This document shows, piece by piece, positions 53,206 to 63,564 of a stretch of 64,000 nucleotides of DNA; position 1 is the stretch's first letter; each line of letters begins with the position of its first letter. The stretch comes from Chloroflexota bacterium. GTDB taxonomy: Bacteria; Chloroflexota; Dehalococcoidia; Lucifugimonadales; UBA3495. The notes below the pieces were generated by a model. That model saw only the letters and a program-made list of their open reading frames with translations. It was not told the origin of the DNA and made no database searches. Where the stretch lies: positions 1 to 64,000 of the forward strand of contig JAPPGG010000066.1 of the NCBI GenBank assembly GCA_028875055.1, in the 5' to 3' direction. The translations under genes were made by a program, and so were the position numbers.

Positions 53206-54887
53206 CCTCCCAGGTCTATTACCGGAAGTGGCGGCCCGGCTGCTTTGCCGACCTGGTTGGGCAGGAGCACGTGGCCAATACCCTGCGCCAGGCCATCAGG
53301 CAGGGAAGAGTGTCCCATTCTTACCTGTTTTGCGGGCCGCGGGGAACGGGCAAGACCACCACAGCGCGTATCGTTGCCAAGGCGGTCAATTGCCTTGATC
53401 CGCAAGAAGGCGACCCGTGCAACCGATGCGCCATTTGCGTGTCCTTCAACGAAGAGCGGTTCATGGACACCATTGAAATGGATGCCGCCAGCAACCGCGG
53501 CATTGAGGACATTCGGGAAATCAGGGACAAGGTGAACTTCGCTCCCGCGGAAGGACGGCGAAAGGTCTATATCATCGACGAAGCCCACATGCTTACCGAC
53601 CAGGCCTCGAACGCCTTCCTGAAGACGCTGGAGGAGCCGCCGGCCCACGTCATTTTCATCCTGTGCACAACGGAAGCCAACCGAATTCTGCCTACCATTG
53701 TCTCCCGGTGCCAGCGGTTTGATTTTCGGCGGCTGCCCTCGGAGCGCATTTACCAGCGGTTGGCGGAGATCACGGAAGGCGAGGGAGTTTCAGTGGCCCC
53801 TGACGCACTCCGGCTGGTGGCACGGTATGCCGCCGGCAGCCTGAGGGACGCCGAGAATCTGCTGGAACAACTGGTAGTGTCCTTCGGGGACGAAATAACC
53901 CTGGTGCAGCTGGAGGAACTGCTGGGCCTGGGCAACGGAGACCGCTGGCTGGACCTCGTCAAATATCTGCTGATGGGTAATACATCCGCCTCCCTGGAGA
54001 CAGTCAACCAGGCCGCATGGGATGGGGTTGACCTGCGGCAGATGCACCGCCAGACCCTGGAATTGCTGCGAGCTTCCATGCTGCTGGAATGGGGCGCCGC
54101 CGGGGCGCTGGAATTGCCGGAGCACGTTACCGGGCAGCTGGCGGACCTGGCAAAGAACCTCCCACACTGGCGCATCGTAAGGGCCCTGAAAATATGGGGC
54201 CAGGTAAACATGCGGTACGACGCTCCTTCCACCCTCCCGCTGGAACTGGCGATAGTGGAAATCTGCAGTGATGACATAGCGCCACCGTCAGAGGAGGTCC
54301 AGGGCGCGCCAGCAAGTCGCCCCCCGACTACCCAATCAAACCGGCGGTCTTCACCCGGCACTGCTCCGCCGGCCGCGAATGCCTCGACCGGCCCAGGTCC
54401 TGAAGTGCGGGACCGCCCATTCACCCAGCCCGAGCGCTCTCGTCCAGCGCCGGTACGGCCCTCAGCCTCACAGTCGCAGCCGAATGGCCCAGCCAGTCCG
54501 CCTGACTCGGGCGACGGAGGCATACCTGAGATGTGGCAGGCTACGGTCAAAGCCCTGGGTCGCGCCACCGGGAAGAGGTACAACCTGGGCGCGCTGCTGC
54601 GTGACTGCAAGCCCAACACCATTTCTCTTGAAGGTGATACACTGTTAATACCCTTTGTGCATCGCCCCAACATGGAGCGAATGCAGGAAGAGCTGGAAGA
54701 CCCAAATTCTCGCCGCATGGTTACCGAGGCGGTCACCCGTTTCTTCGGGACACCGTACGACTTCCAGATAACCCTGTCGGGGCAGACCGACGAGGCTTCC
54801 CAATCCAGCCGGCCCAACCAGCACAGTCCGCTGGTGCGGACCGCAATGAATATGGGAGCCCGAATCGTGGAGGACACAATCGAATGA
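53202..54887 (+). CDS. dnaX: DNA polymerase III subunit gamma/tau
   Basis: This AAA+ clamp-loader subunit has Walker A GPRGTGKTT (45-52), four zinc cysteines (64, 73, 76, 79), IIDEAHMLTD and the arginine-finger region CTTEANRILPTIVSRCQRFDFRR. A Pro/Ser-rich linker (about 365-440) leads to a C-terminal domain for polymerase contact. The length of 561 residues is usual. It overlaps ybeY and ybaB by 4 bp on each side, a tight replication/repair operon. Confidence 0.96.
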   Translation: MTSQVYYRKWRPGCFADLVGQEHVANTLRQAIRQGRVSHSYLFCGPRGTGKTTTARIVAKAVNCLDPQEGDPCNRCAICVSFNEERFMDTIEMDAASNRGIEDIREIRDKVNFAPAEGRRKVYIIDEAHMLTDQASNAFLKTLEEPPAHVIFILCTTEANRILPTIVSRCQRFDFRRLPSERIYQRLAEITEGEGVSVAPDALRLVARYAAGSLRDAENLLEQLVVSFGDEITLVQLEELLGLGNGDRWLDLVKYLLMGNTSASLETVNQAAWDGVDLRQMHRQTLELLRASMLLEWGAAGALELPEHVTGQLADLAKNLPHWRIVRALKIWGQVNMRYDAPSTLPLELAIVEICSDDIAPPSEEVQGAPASRPPTTQSNRRSSPGTAPPAANASTGPGPEVRDRPFTQPERSRPAPVRPSASQSQPNGPASPPDSGDGGIPEMWQATVKALGRATGKRYNLGALLRDCKPNTISLEGDTLLIPFVHRPNMERMQEELEDPNSRRMVTEAVTRFFGTPYDFQITLSGQTDEASQSSRPNQHSPLVRTAMNMGARIVEDTIE

Positions 54888-55183
54888 ACCGGAACATGAT
54901 GCGTCAAGCCCAGCGGATGCAGGCCCAGTTGCAGAAGATTCAGGAAGAACTGGAGACCATGACCGTAGAGGGCAGCGCCGGTGGCGGAGTGGTCAAGGTA
55001 GTTATGACGGGGAAGCAGGTGGTGGAGTCGGTGTCGATAGAGCCTGAAGCCGCGGAAGATCTGGACCTGCTGCAAGACCTGGTAGCCGCCGCCGTCAATG
55101 ACGCCTCCGAAAAGACCCAGCAACTGGCCGCCAGCAAAATGAGCGTCATCACCGGTGGAATGAATATCCCTGGCTTGACCTGA
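54884..55183 (+). CDS. ybaB: YbaB/EbfC nucleoid-associated protein
   Basis: The 99-residue protein shows the family pattern: a helix MMRQAQRMQAQLQKIQEELETMTVEGSAGGGVVKV, a central sheet, and a C-terminal helix. It forms dimers that bind DNA. Its start overlaps the dnaX stop (ATGA). The dnaX-ybaB-recR order is conserved across many bacteria. Confidence 0.95.
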   Translation: MNRNMMRQAQRMQAQLQKIQEELETMTVEGSAGGGVVKVVMTGKQVVESVSIEPEAAEDLDLLQDLVAAAVNDASEKTQQLAASKMSVITGGMNIPGLT

Positions 55184-55270
55184 TCGACAGGCGGGAAGCA
55201 AGACCTGGCTCAAGCCTGCGTCGGAGAGTCTTAAGTCTCCACAGAATCACCGACTTCGCGAAGAATTGAT

Positions 55271-55888
55271 ATGACCCTGGAGCACCTGCCATCGGCCGCC
55301 CCGTCGCTGGCGCGCCTCGTACAGGAACTGAACAAACTTCCAGGCATTGGCCCCAAGAGCGCTCAACGCCTGGCCTACTTCATTATCCGCCTGCCCGATG
55401 AGGAAGCTTTCGACCTGGCCAACGCCATCAACGCCGTAAAGCAGAGCATAATGTTCTGCGGCCAGTGCCAGAATCTTACCGACTTGAGCCCGTGCTCGGT
55501 ATGTTCCAATTCCCAGCGCAACCGGGAGCAGATCTGCGTCGTAGAAGAGCCCCTGGATGTACTGGCCCTGGAGCGGACCCATTGTTACCGGGGCCTCTAC
55601 CACGTCCTGCATGGAGTACTTTCGCCACTTAACGGAATCGGCCCCGAGCAGCTCAAGCTTCGTGAGCTGTTTGCGCGCCTTTCCGACGGAGAGGCCAAGG
55701 AACTGGTCATTGCCACCAACCCTACCCTGGAAGGCGAGGCCACGGCTATGTACATTTCCAGGAACCTGGTCGGGACTGACGTGAAGGTGACCCACCTGGC
55801 CAGGGGCTTGCCGGTTGGCGGTTCGCTGGAATACACAGACGAATTAACCCTGAGCCGGGCATTTCAGGGCAGGCAGGCGCTGGAGTAG
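55271..55888 (+). CDS. recR: Recombination mediator RecR
   Basis: RecR loads RecA at gaps with RecF and RecO. The helix-hairpin-helix motif LPGIGPKSAQRL, the zinc cysteines 63, 66, 75 and 78, and the Toprim domain with CVVEEPLDVLALE are present in 205 residues. The start has a weak ribosome site. recO follows 58 bp downstream. Confidence 0.96.
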   Translation: MTLEHLPSAAPSLARLVQELNKLPGIGPKSAQRLAYFIIRLPDEEAFDLANAINAVKQSIMFCGQCQNLTDLSPCSVCSNSQRNREQICVVEEPLDVLALERTHCYRGLYHVLHGVLSPLNGIGPEQLKLRELFARLSDGEAKELVIATNPTLEGEATAMYISRNLVGTDVKVTHLARGLPVGGSLEYTDELTLSRAFQGRQALE

Positions 55889-55946
55889 CCCGTCGTTTCC
55901 TTTCACAGTTGACCAGGCTTACGGTCCCCCAGGATGAATCGCCGCT

Positions 55947-56723
55947 ATGCCCCCACCGCGAATGTACCGCGCCGAAGCGCTGGTGCTGAAAAATATGCCC
56001 CTGGGCGAAGCAGACCTGCTGGTAACGCTCTTTAGCAGAGAGGCTGGCAAGCTGCGGGCAATCGCCAAAGGAGCCCGCCGGTCCAACGCCAAGCTGGTGG
56101 GACACCTGGAACCCCTCACTCTCACGCGCCTGTCCCTGTCGAGAGGCCATACCCTGGACGTTATCAGCCAGGCGGAAACGCTGGAAAATTTCACCCCTCT
56201 CAAGAGCAGTTTGACCGCCATTGCCAGAGGTATGCAGGTGTCCGAGCTGGTGGATGGTTTTGGGTCGGAAGCCAGCGCCAACGAACCCCTCTACGATTTG
56301 GCCTGGTCCACCCTGGAATCAATTGGCAAGACACCTGAGTACGAGCTCCCGCTGTTTCATTTCCAGCTGCACTTGCTGGGCGTTTCGGGACTGATGCCGG
56401 AACTGTCGAATTGTGTGGAGTGCCGCCGGGATATAGAACCCGACCGGCATCGTTACAGCATCGACGGCGGCGGGGTCTTCTGTCCCGACTGCACCCCGGA
56501 TCGGGCGGGCCTGCGCCCCCTCTCACTCAGGGCCCTTAAGGTAATGCGCCTGCTGGCGCGCAGCGATGCCAGGGCATTGCCCACTCTGAATCTGGATGCT
56601 GCCCTGACCCAGGAACTCAGAGCAGTGCTATCGGGGACAGTGCAGTACTGGCTGGACCGGGAAATCCGCACCAACTCATTCATGAATCAACTGGCCCGCA
56701 CCGAGAGAGTCGGAAGGAATTAG
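55947..56723 (+). CDS. recO: DNA repair protein RecO
   Basis: RecO binds SSB and anneals or mediates RecA loading with RecR. It has an N-terminal OB fold (YRAEALVLKNMPLGEADLLVTLFSREAGKLRAIAKGARR) and a C-terminal zinc region with CVECRRD and FCPDC. The length of 258 residues is normal. Direct adjacency of recR and recO fits their joint function. Confidence 0.95.
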   Translation: MPPPRMYRAEALVLKNMPLGEADLLVTLFSREAGKLRAIAKGARRSNAKLVGHLEPLTLTRLSLSRGHTLDVISQAETLENFTPLKSSLTAIARGMQVSELVDGFGSEASANEPLYDLAWSTLESIGKTPEYELPLFHFQLHLLGVSGLMPELSNCVECRRDIEPDRHRYSIDGGGVFCPDCTPDRAGLRPLSLRALKVMRLLARSDARALPTLNLDAALTQELRAVLSGTVQYWLDREIRTNSFMNQLARTERVGRN

Positions 56724-56896
56724 AGCTTCATCGCGAATTTCCTTCCGCTGCTGTACCACCGAAACCCGTGAATCCCTGACCGAATAGGGCTTTTGCAATG
56801 CCTTGGGTGTTGCGCTACACTGGCCTTCCTGGAAAGGGGGAACGGGAAGTTCCCCGGCTGCCAGGACATTCAGGACACCGGGAAGCAGGCCAGATC

Positions 56897-57343
56897 GTGC
56901 CCACCTATCGGCTAAGAGTTGGAGACCAGTGGTTCACCGTAGAGGTGGGCGATGTCAGTCGCTCGCCGGTGGAAGTAAACGTTGATGGCCAGACCTACTA
57001 CGTTGAGTCAGAGTCTCCCCTGTCTGAATCGCCGCAGCCTCCCAGCAGGAGGGGAAGGCGGCCTCCCAGCCGCATTGCGCCACCTGCGCTGCCGAGGGTG
57101 AGCGGCGTTCCTCCAGCATTCGACCCGTCAGACAAAGTCCTGCGTGCGCCGATGCCGGGTCGAGTCTTGGCCATTCGTGTGCGTCCCGGTGACCGGGTTG
57201 CCGCGGGCGATGAAGTTTGCGTGGTAGAAGCTATGAAAATGGAGCAGAGCATCCGCGCAGCACAGGATGGCGTAGTAAAGGATATATACGTTCAACCCAT
57301 GGATTCCGTGGGCGCCAATGACGCGCTGATCGAGTTGGAATAG
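56897..57343 (+). CDS. Biotin carboxyl carrier-type protein
   Basis: The C-terminal biotinyl domain has the EAMKM motif (Lys114 in the 148-residue form) within APMPGRVLAIRVRPGDRVAAGDEVCVVEAMKM. A Pro/Arg-rich linker (about 45-75) separates it from an N-terminal beta domain like that of acyl-CoA or oxaloacetate decarboxylase carriers. The frame is open to 56798; GTG at 56897 with AGG upstream begins the recognisable domain. No carboxylase genes are adjacent. Confidence 0.85.
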   Translation: MPTYRLRVGDQWFTVEVGDVSRSPVEVNVDGQTYYVESESPLSESPQPPSRRGRRPPSRIAPPALPRVSGVPPAFDPSDKVLRAPMPGRVLAIRVRPGDRVAAGDEVCVVEAMKMEQSIRAAQDGVVKDIYVQPMDSVGANDALIELE

Positions 57344-57350
57344 TGTTGAG

Positions 57351-58139
57351 ATGCCACTACCTCTGCTCGCAATTCCAATTGCAGTTACGGTAGGCTCCGC
57401 CGCCGCCCAAATGGCCGGCAAGCTCAAGTCCCGCAAGGAACTGAACGACTTGAGGGCCAGGCTGGCCAACGCCAGGGAGCGTCACCGCCATTTGCTCACC
57501 GAGCATTACCTTCGCCAGCACTACCTCTGCCGGCAGCTGGGACTGGAGCCTCCCGAAAAGCCGGCGTCCCTCCTGCCACCCGAGCCGGTTGAAGAGAACG
57601 TTGAAGAAATCCGCCAGCCCAGGTGGAAGAAAGTCATCCGGCGCAAGGAAAAGACCACCCTTACCCAGGGGTCCACTGGATCTGCCAGGGTAATTGTTGG
57701 ACGTCACTCCTTCAGCGCAGTCAGTGGCGTAGTTTGGAAGACCACCTCCGCCAGCATAATGCGGGTGGTAGAGCCTGTAGGGTTGCGAGTCATCCAGCCG
57801 GTTGGCGCGAGAATAGTCCCCTATGCCCCGCGACTGCTAACGCTGGGGGGTGGAGCTTCTTCCACCGGAGGGTCCGTCGCCGCTTCAACCGCCGCCCGCG
57901 CGACCCTGGCCGGCATTTCAGGAGTGGGCCTGTTGCTGGGACCCGCCATAGCGGCCTGGACCATCGCCAGTGAGATCCGGAAGATCAAGAAAGCGCGTCG
58001 GGACTTGACAGTCCTCCTCGCAAACCAGGACATGGAACTGGCAGGATTCCGGGTACGAAACCGCCGACTGGAAGCCTGGCACGCCCAGGAGAGCCAGAAG
58101 GAGGCCGAAGTAAGGGAACTGGCGGCCATATCCAGCTAA
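57351..58139 (+). CDS. Hypothetical membrane-associated protein (262 aa)
   Basis: The start lies 8 bp after the biotin-carrier stop. An N-terminal hydrophobic stretch (LLAIPIAVTVGSAAAQMAG) precedes a charged coiled-coil region (about 25-60). A basic Pro/Lys segment follows, then valine-rich repeats and a Gly/Ala-rich hydrophobic stretch near 170-205, and a second charged helix at the C-terminus. No family is recognised. The pattern suggests a membrane-linked scaffold. Confidence 0.6.
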   Translation: MPLPLLAIPIAVTVGSAAAQMAGKLKSRKELNDLRARLANARERHRHLLTEHYLRQHYLCRQLGLEPPEKPASLLPPEPVEENVEEIRQPRWKKVIRRKEKTTLTQGSTGSARVIVGRHSFSAVSGVVWKTTSASIMRVVEPVGLRVIQPVGARIVPYAPRLLTLGGGASSTGGSVAASTAARATLAGISGVGLLLGPAIAAWTIASEIRKIKKARRDLTVLLANQDMELAGFRVRNRRLEAWHAQESQKEAEVRELAAISS

Positions 58140-58717
58140 TGGGCCGAAGTTGGCGGCTGTCCTTCGTCCGACCGAAAACCAACTGAAGCGAAAGCCCGCG
58201 TAGTTTGCAGGTTTGACGGAAGGCTCCAACAACCCAACGAGACCTCTTTCGCCCTTCCTGTCTTCAGTGTTCCGTATTAGGCTGTCCAGTCCAGGGCTGG
58301 CGGATAAACCGTATTCCCCGCAGTTTCATCTCATTTGATCCCACCTTTTGGGCACTTCTTCCTCACGGTCAACAGTTCTCCAGGCCAGGCGCTTTCCCGG
58401 CCCTAACCCGCAGGTTTTCGAATTCACGAAGAGTTGATGGACGCTCCCCTGAAACAACCCTTCTTCGTTTCTGTTGGTTTGCTTTTTGCCAGTCGAGAGC
58501 AATGTAGAAAGGGAAGGGCTGGATATCAGTCCTGCTGAACTCTGAAGGTTTGACCCTTCGTCAGGCTCAGGACGACATGACTCCTGCCTGCCGAATTTGT
58601 GACGCCAATAGTCCGACTCTATAGCGCGATTGGCCTGCACCGGTCATCGCTTTCCGTGCATTAGCTATTTCTGAATGTTAAAATCAGCCTTGACTTTTCC
58701 CCACAGGATGTTGGCCT
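58140..58717. other. 578-bp region upstream of uvrA
   Basis: No gene is supported. A fragment near 58553-58580 (CTTCGTCAGGCTCAGGACGACAT) resembles part of MITE family B but lacks both termini. TTGACT at about 58689 could be part of a uvrA promoter. There is no LexA-type box. Confidence 0.45.
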
Positions 58718-61700
58718 ATGCCTCAGGACTTTATCCACGTCAAGGGCGCCCGGGAGCATAACCTCAAGAACATTGAAGTGACCATCCCGCGGGACAAGCT
58801 GGTGGTCATTACCGGTGTCTCGGGTTCCGGCAAAAGCTCCCTGGCCTTCGATACCATTTACGCCGAGGGCCAGCGCCGGTATGTGGAATCCCTGTCCGCC
58901 TACGCCCGCCAGTTCCTGGGGCGCATGGACAAGCCCGACGTGGACTACATAGAGGGCCTTTCCCCCGCCATTTCCATTGACCAGAAAGGCGTCTCCCACA
59001 ACCCCCGCTCCACGGTTGGCACCGTTACTGAAATTTACGACTATCTGCGCCTGCTGTTTGCCCGGGTGGGGAAGCCCCATTGCCCCAAGTGCGGCCGCCC
59101 GGTGGAGCGTCAGACCATTCAACAGATTGTTGACGCCATTCTCTCCCTGCCTGAAGAGAGCCGCATCACCCTGCTGGCCCCCAAGATTCGCCGGAAGAAG
59201 GGCGAGCACAAGGACGTGTTCGAGGCCGCTCGAAGGGCAGGATTCGTTCGAATAAGGGTGAATGGCGAAATCCTGATGCTGGATGAGACTGACAACCTCA
59301 ATCTGGACAAACAGAAGTGGCATTACATAGAGCTGGTGGTGGACCGCATTATTGTCAGGCCGGACACGGAGCTAAGCCGTGTTTCAGAGTCGGTTGAAAC
59401 CGCCCTGCGCGAAGGCGAAGGTGTGCTTCAGGTGCTTCGCCAGCCACGGGAGGAAGGCGGCAAGGAAGAGGAGCTGGTCTTTTCCGAACAGTTCGCTTGC
59501 GTTCGCTGTGGTACCAGTCTGCCGGAGATTGAGCCCCGCACTTTCAGCTTCAACAGCCCCCATGGCGCCTGTCCCCAATGCACCGGTCTGGGATTCAAGC
59601 TTGAAGTTGACCCCAACCTGGTAATTCCAAACCGAAACCTGTCCCTCCTGGAAGGGGCGGTGGTGGCCTGGAACCGTACGGGAGCATCGTCGGGCTGGTA
59701 CATGAGCATGATGGAGTCGGTGGCCCGTGCCCACGACTTCTCCCCCCAGATGCCGATCAAGGACCTGGACGAAGGACATCTGAAAGTCATCCTCTACGGC
59801 GTCAAAGGCAAGAAGATCACGGTGCGGCACCGGACCCACAACGGGCGGACCTACAGCTGGGAGACCCGATTTGAGGGAGTGATTCCAAACCTGGAACGGC
59901 GCTATCGCGAGACGGACTCGGACCATACCAGGCAGGAAATCGAGCGGTATATGACCGCCCGCCCCTGCCAGGCGTGCAAGGGCCAGCGACTCAAGGCCGA
60001 GGCCCTGGGGGTCAAGGTGTGCGGGCTAAGCATTATGGACGTCACCGCGATGAACATTGCCCAGGGCGTGGAATGGGTTCGCGCCATCGACCCGGATGCT
60101 GACGGCAAGCACGCTGGAGAGGTGCTCTCCGGTCGAGACAAATCTATCGCCAACCAGATCCTCAAAGAAATAGACGGCAGATTGCGATTCCTTGACGGCA
60201 TCGGGCTGGACTACGTGACCATGAACCGCACCGCCCGTACCCTCTCCGGCGGCGAGGCACAGCGAGTGAGGCTGGCCACCCAGATTGGTTCCGGCCTGAC
60301 CGGCGTTCTGTATGTATGCGACGAGCCGACAGTGGGACTGCATCCCCACGACGACCACCGGCTGATAGACACCTTGACCCGCCTGCGGGACATGGGCAAC
60401 ACAGTCATAGTGGTCGAGCACGATGAAGCGATGATGCGCGCCGCCGATTTTATAGTTGACCTCGGCCCCGGGGCGGGGGAACACGGGGGTCACATAGTCG
60501 CCACGGGCAACATTGACCAGGTTATGGATAACGGCGGCTCGCTGACCGGGCAATACCTCAGCGGGGCCAGGGAAATTCCGCTTCCCGAAAGTCGGCGGTC
60601 CGGCAACGGCTCGCACATCACCGTTATGGGCGCCAGGGAGAACAACCTCAAGAACGTGGACGTTTCCATACCACTGGGGATGTTGACCTGCGTTACCGGG
60701 GTCTCGGGTTCGGGCAAGAGTACCCTGACCTACGACATTCTGTACAAGCGGCTGGCCCAGGAAATCAACAAAGCCCGCGATTACCCGGGAGACCATGACG
60801 ACGTTTCCGGTATGGATAACATCGACAAGGTCGTAAACATTGACCAGTCTCCCATAGGGCGGACACCCCGCAGCAATCCGGCCACCTATACCGGGGCGTT
60901 CACTCCCATCCGCGAGCTGTTTGCGTCGCTGCCAGAGGCAAGGGTGCGCGGTTACAAGCCCGGGCGCTTTTCATTCAACGTCAAGGGCGGGCGCTGCGAA
61001 GCCTGCCAGGGCGAGGGCTACAACCAGATAGAGATGCAGTTTCTGCCGGACGTTACCGTGCCGTGCGAGATCTGTCACGGCCGCCGGTACAACCGGGAAG
61101 CAATGGAAGTGACCCTGCGCGACAAGAGCATCGCCGACGTCCTGGAAATGACGGTGGAACAGGCCCTGGAGTTCTTTTACAACTTCCCCCGCATCAGGCC
61201 CAAGCTGGAAACCCTGCGGGACGTGGGGCTTGGGTACATTCGATTGGGGCAGCCTGCCACCACGCTTTCCGGTGGCGAGGCCCAGCGGGTAAAACTGGCC
61301 ACGGAACTGGCCAAGCGGGCCACGGGCAAGACGCTCTACCTGATGGACGAGCCCACCACCGGCCTGTCATTCGAAGACTGCGCCGCCCTTCTGCGAGTGC
61401 TGCACCGCCTGGTGGATAACCGGAACACCATTGTGCTGATCGAGCACAACCTGGACCTGATCAAGAACGCGGACTGGATAATTGACCTGGGACCGGGCGC
61501 CGGGGATCAGGGTGGCCAGCTGATCGCCACGGGAACTCCGGAGCAACTGGCCCAGCATCCCGACTCTCACACCGGCCGGTATTTGAAGCCCCTGCTCGAA
61601 GCCGGGGGAAGAACGCCTCTGCCCGTGGAGCCGGCTCCTGTACCCGCAGCGGACAAAGTTGATGAAGCTGCAGCCAAGCCCAGGAAAAAAGCAGCCAGGA

Positions 61701-61750
61701 AGGCTACTCGGCAGCGGGCCAAGGAACCTGTGGGCGTCGGGGATGACTAG
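58718..61750 (+). CDS. uvrA: Excinuclease ABC subunit UvrA
   Basis: UvrA is the damage-sensing ATPase of nucleotide excision repair. Two ABC modules carry Walker [11 protein letters not shown] (near 29) and [10 protein letters not shown] (near 663), each with LSGGEAQRV. The zinc modules include [20 protein letters not shown] and [11 protein letters not shown] with CEICHG. At 1010 residues it is longer than usual by about 50, owing to a Lys/Ala-rich tail ([19 protein letters not shown]) that may bind DNA. Confidence 0.97.
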   Translation: MPQDFIHVKGAREHNLKNIEVTIPRDKLVVITGVSGSGKSSLAFDTIYAEGQRRYVESLSAYARQFLGRMDKPDVDYIEGLSPAISIDQKGVSHNPRSTVGTVTEIYDYLRLLFARVGKPHCPKCGRPVERQTIQQIVDAILSLPEESRITLLAPKIRRKKGEHKDVFEAARRAGFVRIRVNGEILMLDETDNLNLDKQKWHYIELVVDRIIVRPDTELSRVSESVETALREGEGVLQVLRQPREEGGKEEELVFSEQFACVRCGTSLPEIEPRTFSFNSPHGACPQCTGLGFKLEVDPNLVIPNRNLSLLEGAVVAWNRTGASSGWYMSMMESVARAHDFSPQMPIKDLDEGHLKVILYGVKGKKITVRHRTHNGRTYSWETRFEGVIPNLERRYRETDSDHTRQEIERYMTARPCQACKGQRLKAEALGVKVCGLSIMDVTAMNIAQGVEWVRAIDPDADGKHAGEVLSGRDKSIANQILKEIDGRLRFLDGIGLDYVTMNRTARTLSGGEAQRVRLATQIGSGLTGVLYVCDEPTVGLHPHDDHRLIDTLTRLRDMGNTVIVVEHDEAMMRAADFIVDLGPGAGEHGGHIVATGNIDQVMDNGGSLTGQYLSGAREIPLPESRRSGNGSHITVMGARENNLKNVDVSIPLGMLTCVTGVSGSGKSTLTYDILYKRLAQEINKARDYPGDHDDVSGMDNIDKVVNIDQSPIGRTPRSNPATYTGAFTPIRELFASLPEARVRGYKPGRFSFNVKGGRCEACQGEGYNQIEMQFLPDVTVPCEICHGRRYNREAMEVTLRDKSIADVLEMTVEQALEFFYNFPRIRPKLETLRDVGLGYIRLGQPATTLSGGEAQRVKLATELAKRATGKTLYLMDEPTTGLSFEDCAALLRVLHRLVDNRNTIVLIEHNLDLIKNADWIIDLGPGAGDQGGQLIATGTPEQLAQHPDSHTGRYLKPLLEAGGRTPLPVEPAPVPAADKVDEAAAKPRKKAARKATRQRAKEPVGVGDD

Positions 61751-61851
61751 CCAGCGATCCCCCAAAAGGCCTGGGGCCATGATCGGTCTTGCTGTTGACC
61801 AAAGAACAACATTTGCGCGGCCCATTGGACCGCAACGAGAGGAATTCCTGA

Positions 61852-63363
61852 ATGACCCAAACGAAAACCCTTCAGTATGACCTGTTGATTGATGGAGAGT
61901 GGAAGCCATCTGACAGTGGCGAATATTTCGACGTTGAAAATCCTGCTACCGGAGAGACGGTAGCCAGAATGGCCAATGCCAACGAGAAAGACGTGGCAGA
62001 GGCCATAGCCAGCGGCGAACGAGCCTTCAAGCACGGCCCCTGGTCAACAATGCCAGACTCGGATCGGGGCAAGATTCTATGGCGTATTGCCGACATCGTG
62101 GAGGAGCGGCGGATGGAACTGGGGCTGATGGAGTCCATCTCCAACGGCCGGCCCATTTCCGAGACCTCTTCCCAGATGCTGGTGGTGGCCAGTTACTTCC
62201 GGTATTTCGCGGGCTTCTGCGACAAAATCCAGGGTTCAACCGTCCCTACTGACCGAGGGCACCTGAACTATACCGTTCGCGTCCCCCTGGGCGTGGTTGG
62301 CCAGTTGACGCCCTGGAACCATCCCCTGATGATTGCGTCCAAGAAGCTGGCTCCCGCCCTGGCAGCGGGTTGCGTAGTTGTGCTGAAGCCTTCCGAGTGG
62401 GCGCCTTTGACTCCCACTGAAATCGGCAATATAGCCCTGGAAGCAGGACTGCCGCCCGGCGTATTGAACATCGTCAACGGCTTCGGACCCTCGGCCGGTA
62501 AGGCCCTGGCCGCGGACCGCCGGCTGGGCAAACTGGACCTCACGGGTGGTACTGAGACGGGGCGCGCTGTTGGGGAGGTGGTGGGACGCAACCTTATCCC
62601 CTTCCAGGCTGAGCTGGGGGGTAAGGCGCCTGTCATTGTGTTCCCCGACGCCAACCTGGACGACGCGGTCAACGGCTGCGCATTCGCGTCATTCGTGGCC
62701 TCAGGCCAAACCTGTATTCAAGGTTCCAGGGCCGTGGTACACCGTTCCATTTACGACCAGTTCGTGGAACAGTTGTCGGCTAAGGTGGCAGGCATTCGCA
62801 TAGGCGACCCCACCGAATTCGACACCCAGATGGGACCCGTCGTGTCCAAGCCGTCTTACAACCGCATCCTCGATTACGTAAATGGCGCCCGGGACGAGGG
62901 CGCCAGGGTGGCGCACGGCGGCAAGCATCCCGAGGGCAGCCAGTACGCCAAGGGCTATTTCATAGAACCGACGGTGCTGGCGGACGTCCGACCAAGGATG
63001 AAGGTAGCCCAGGAGGAGATTTTCGGGCCGGTGGTGTGTGTCATTCCCTTCGAAACCGAGGAGGAGGCTGTTGCCATTGCCAATGACATCCCCTACGGGC
63101 TGGGTTGTTCAATCTGGACGCGGGACGTGGCCCGTGCCCACCGGGTGGCGGGCGAAGTGGAAGCGGGAATAGTCTGGATCAACGACCACCACCGGCTGCA
63201 CCCCGGCATCCCCTGGGGCGGATTCAAGGACAGCGGTTACGGACGAGAGGGCAGCTTCGACTTCATTAACGAATATACCGCGCCCAAGTACGTTTGTGTG
63301 CGCGTGGAACCCCAGGGCTTTGACTGGTATGCCAATAGCGGCCCGGGACAGCGGCTGAACTGA
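61852..63363 (+). CDS. NAD(P)-dependent aldehyde dehydrogenase
   Basis: The 503-residue protein has the catalytic Glu254 in ELGGKAP and the nucleophile Cys288 in SGQTCIQGSR, with LTPWNHPL and FGPVVCVIPF segments. It resembles betaine aldehyde or 4-trimethylaminobutyraldehyde dehydrogenases, but the substrate is open. GAGAGGAA precedes the ATG and a terminator follows. It is probably a single-gene unit. Confidence 0.94.
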   Translation: MTQTKTLQYDLLIDGEWKPSDSGEYFDVENPATGETVARMANANEKDVAEAIASGERAFKHGPWSTMPDSDRGKILWRIADIVEERRMELGLMESISNGRPISETSSQMLVVASYFRYFAGFCDKIQGSTVPTDRGHLNYTVRVPLGVVGQLTPWNHPLMIASKKLAPALAAGCVVVLKPSEWAPLTPTEIGNIALEAGLPPGVLNIVNGFGPSAGKALAADRRLGKLDLTGGTETGRAVGEVVGRNLIPFQAELGGKAPVIVFPDANLDDAVNGCAFASFVASGQTCIQGSRAVVHRSIYDQFVEQLSAKVAGIRIGDPTEFDTQMGPVVSKPSYNRILDYVNGARDEGARVAHGGKHPEGSQYAKGYFIEPTVLADVRPRMKVAQEEIFGPVVCVIPFETEEEAVAIANDIPYGLGCSIWTRDVARAHRVAGEVEAGIVWINDHHRLHPGIPWGGFKDSGYGREGSFDFINEYTAPKYVCVRVEPQGFDWYANSGPGQRLN

Positions 63364-63428
63364 AGCCGTCCCCCGGTAAAAATACCGTCGAGTACTTGAA
63401 TGGACTTCAATGCATGGACGGGTTTGAG

Positions 63429-63449
63429 GGGCAGCCTCGTCGGCTGCCC
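63429..63449 (+). terminator. Intrinsic terminator of the aldehyde dehydrogenase gene
   Basis: The stem GGGCAGCC/GGCTGCCC with loop TCGTC is followed by TGTTCTTTTGC, 65 bp after the stop codon. Confidence 0.75.
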
Positions 63450-63564
63450 TGTTCTTTTGCCTTTCAGAGTGGAACAGCAGGCTTTCACGGTCGCGCTGGT
63501 CACCCCTTTCCCCATTTGCTAGAATAGCCCCGACAATAACCCCGATTTTGTGGGAGGAATTTTC

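Noticed and set aside
58553-58580. A further copy of MITE family B
   Set aside because: Only about 23 bp resemble the internal repeat, and both termini and target duplications are absent.
58640-58717. LexA box in front of uvrA
   Set aside because: I looked for GAAC-N4-GTTC upstream of uvrA and found none.
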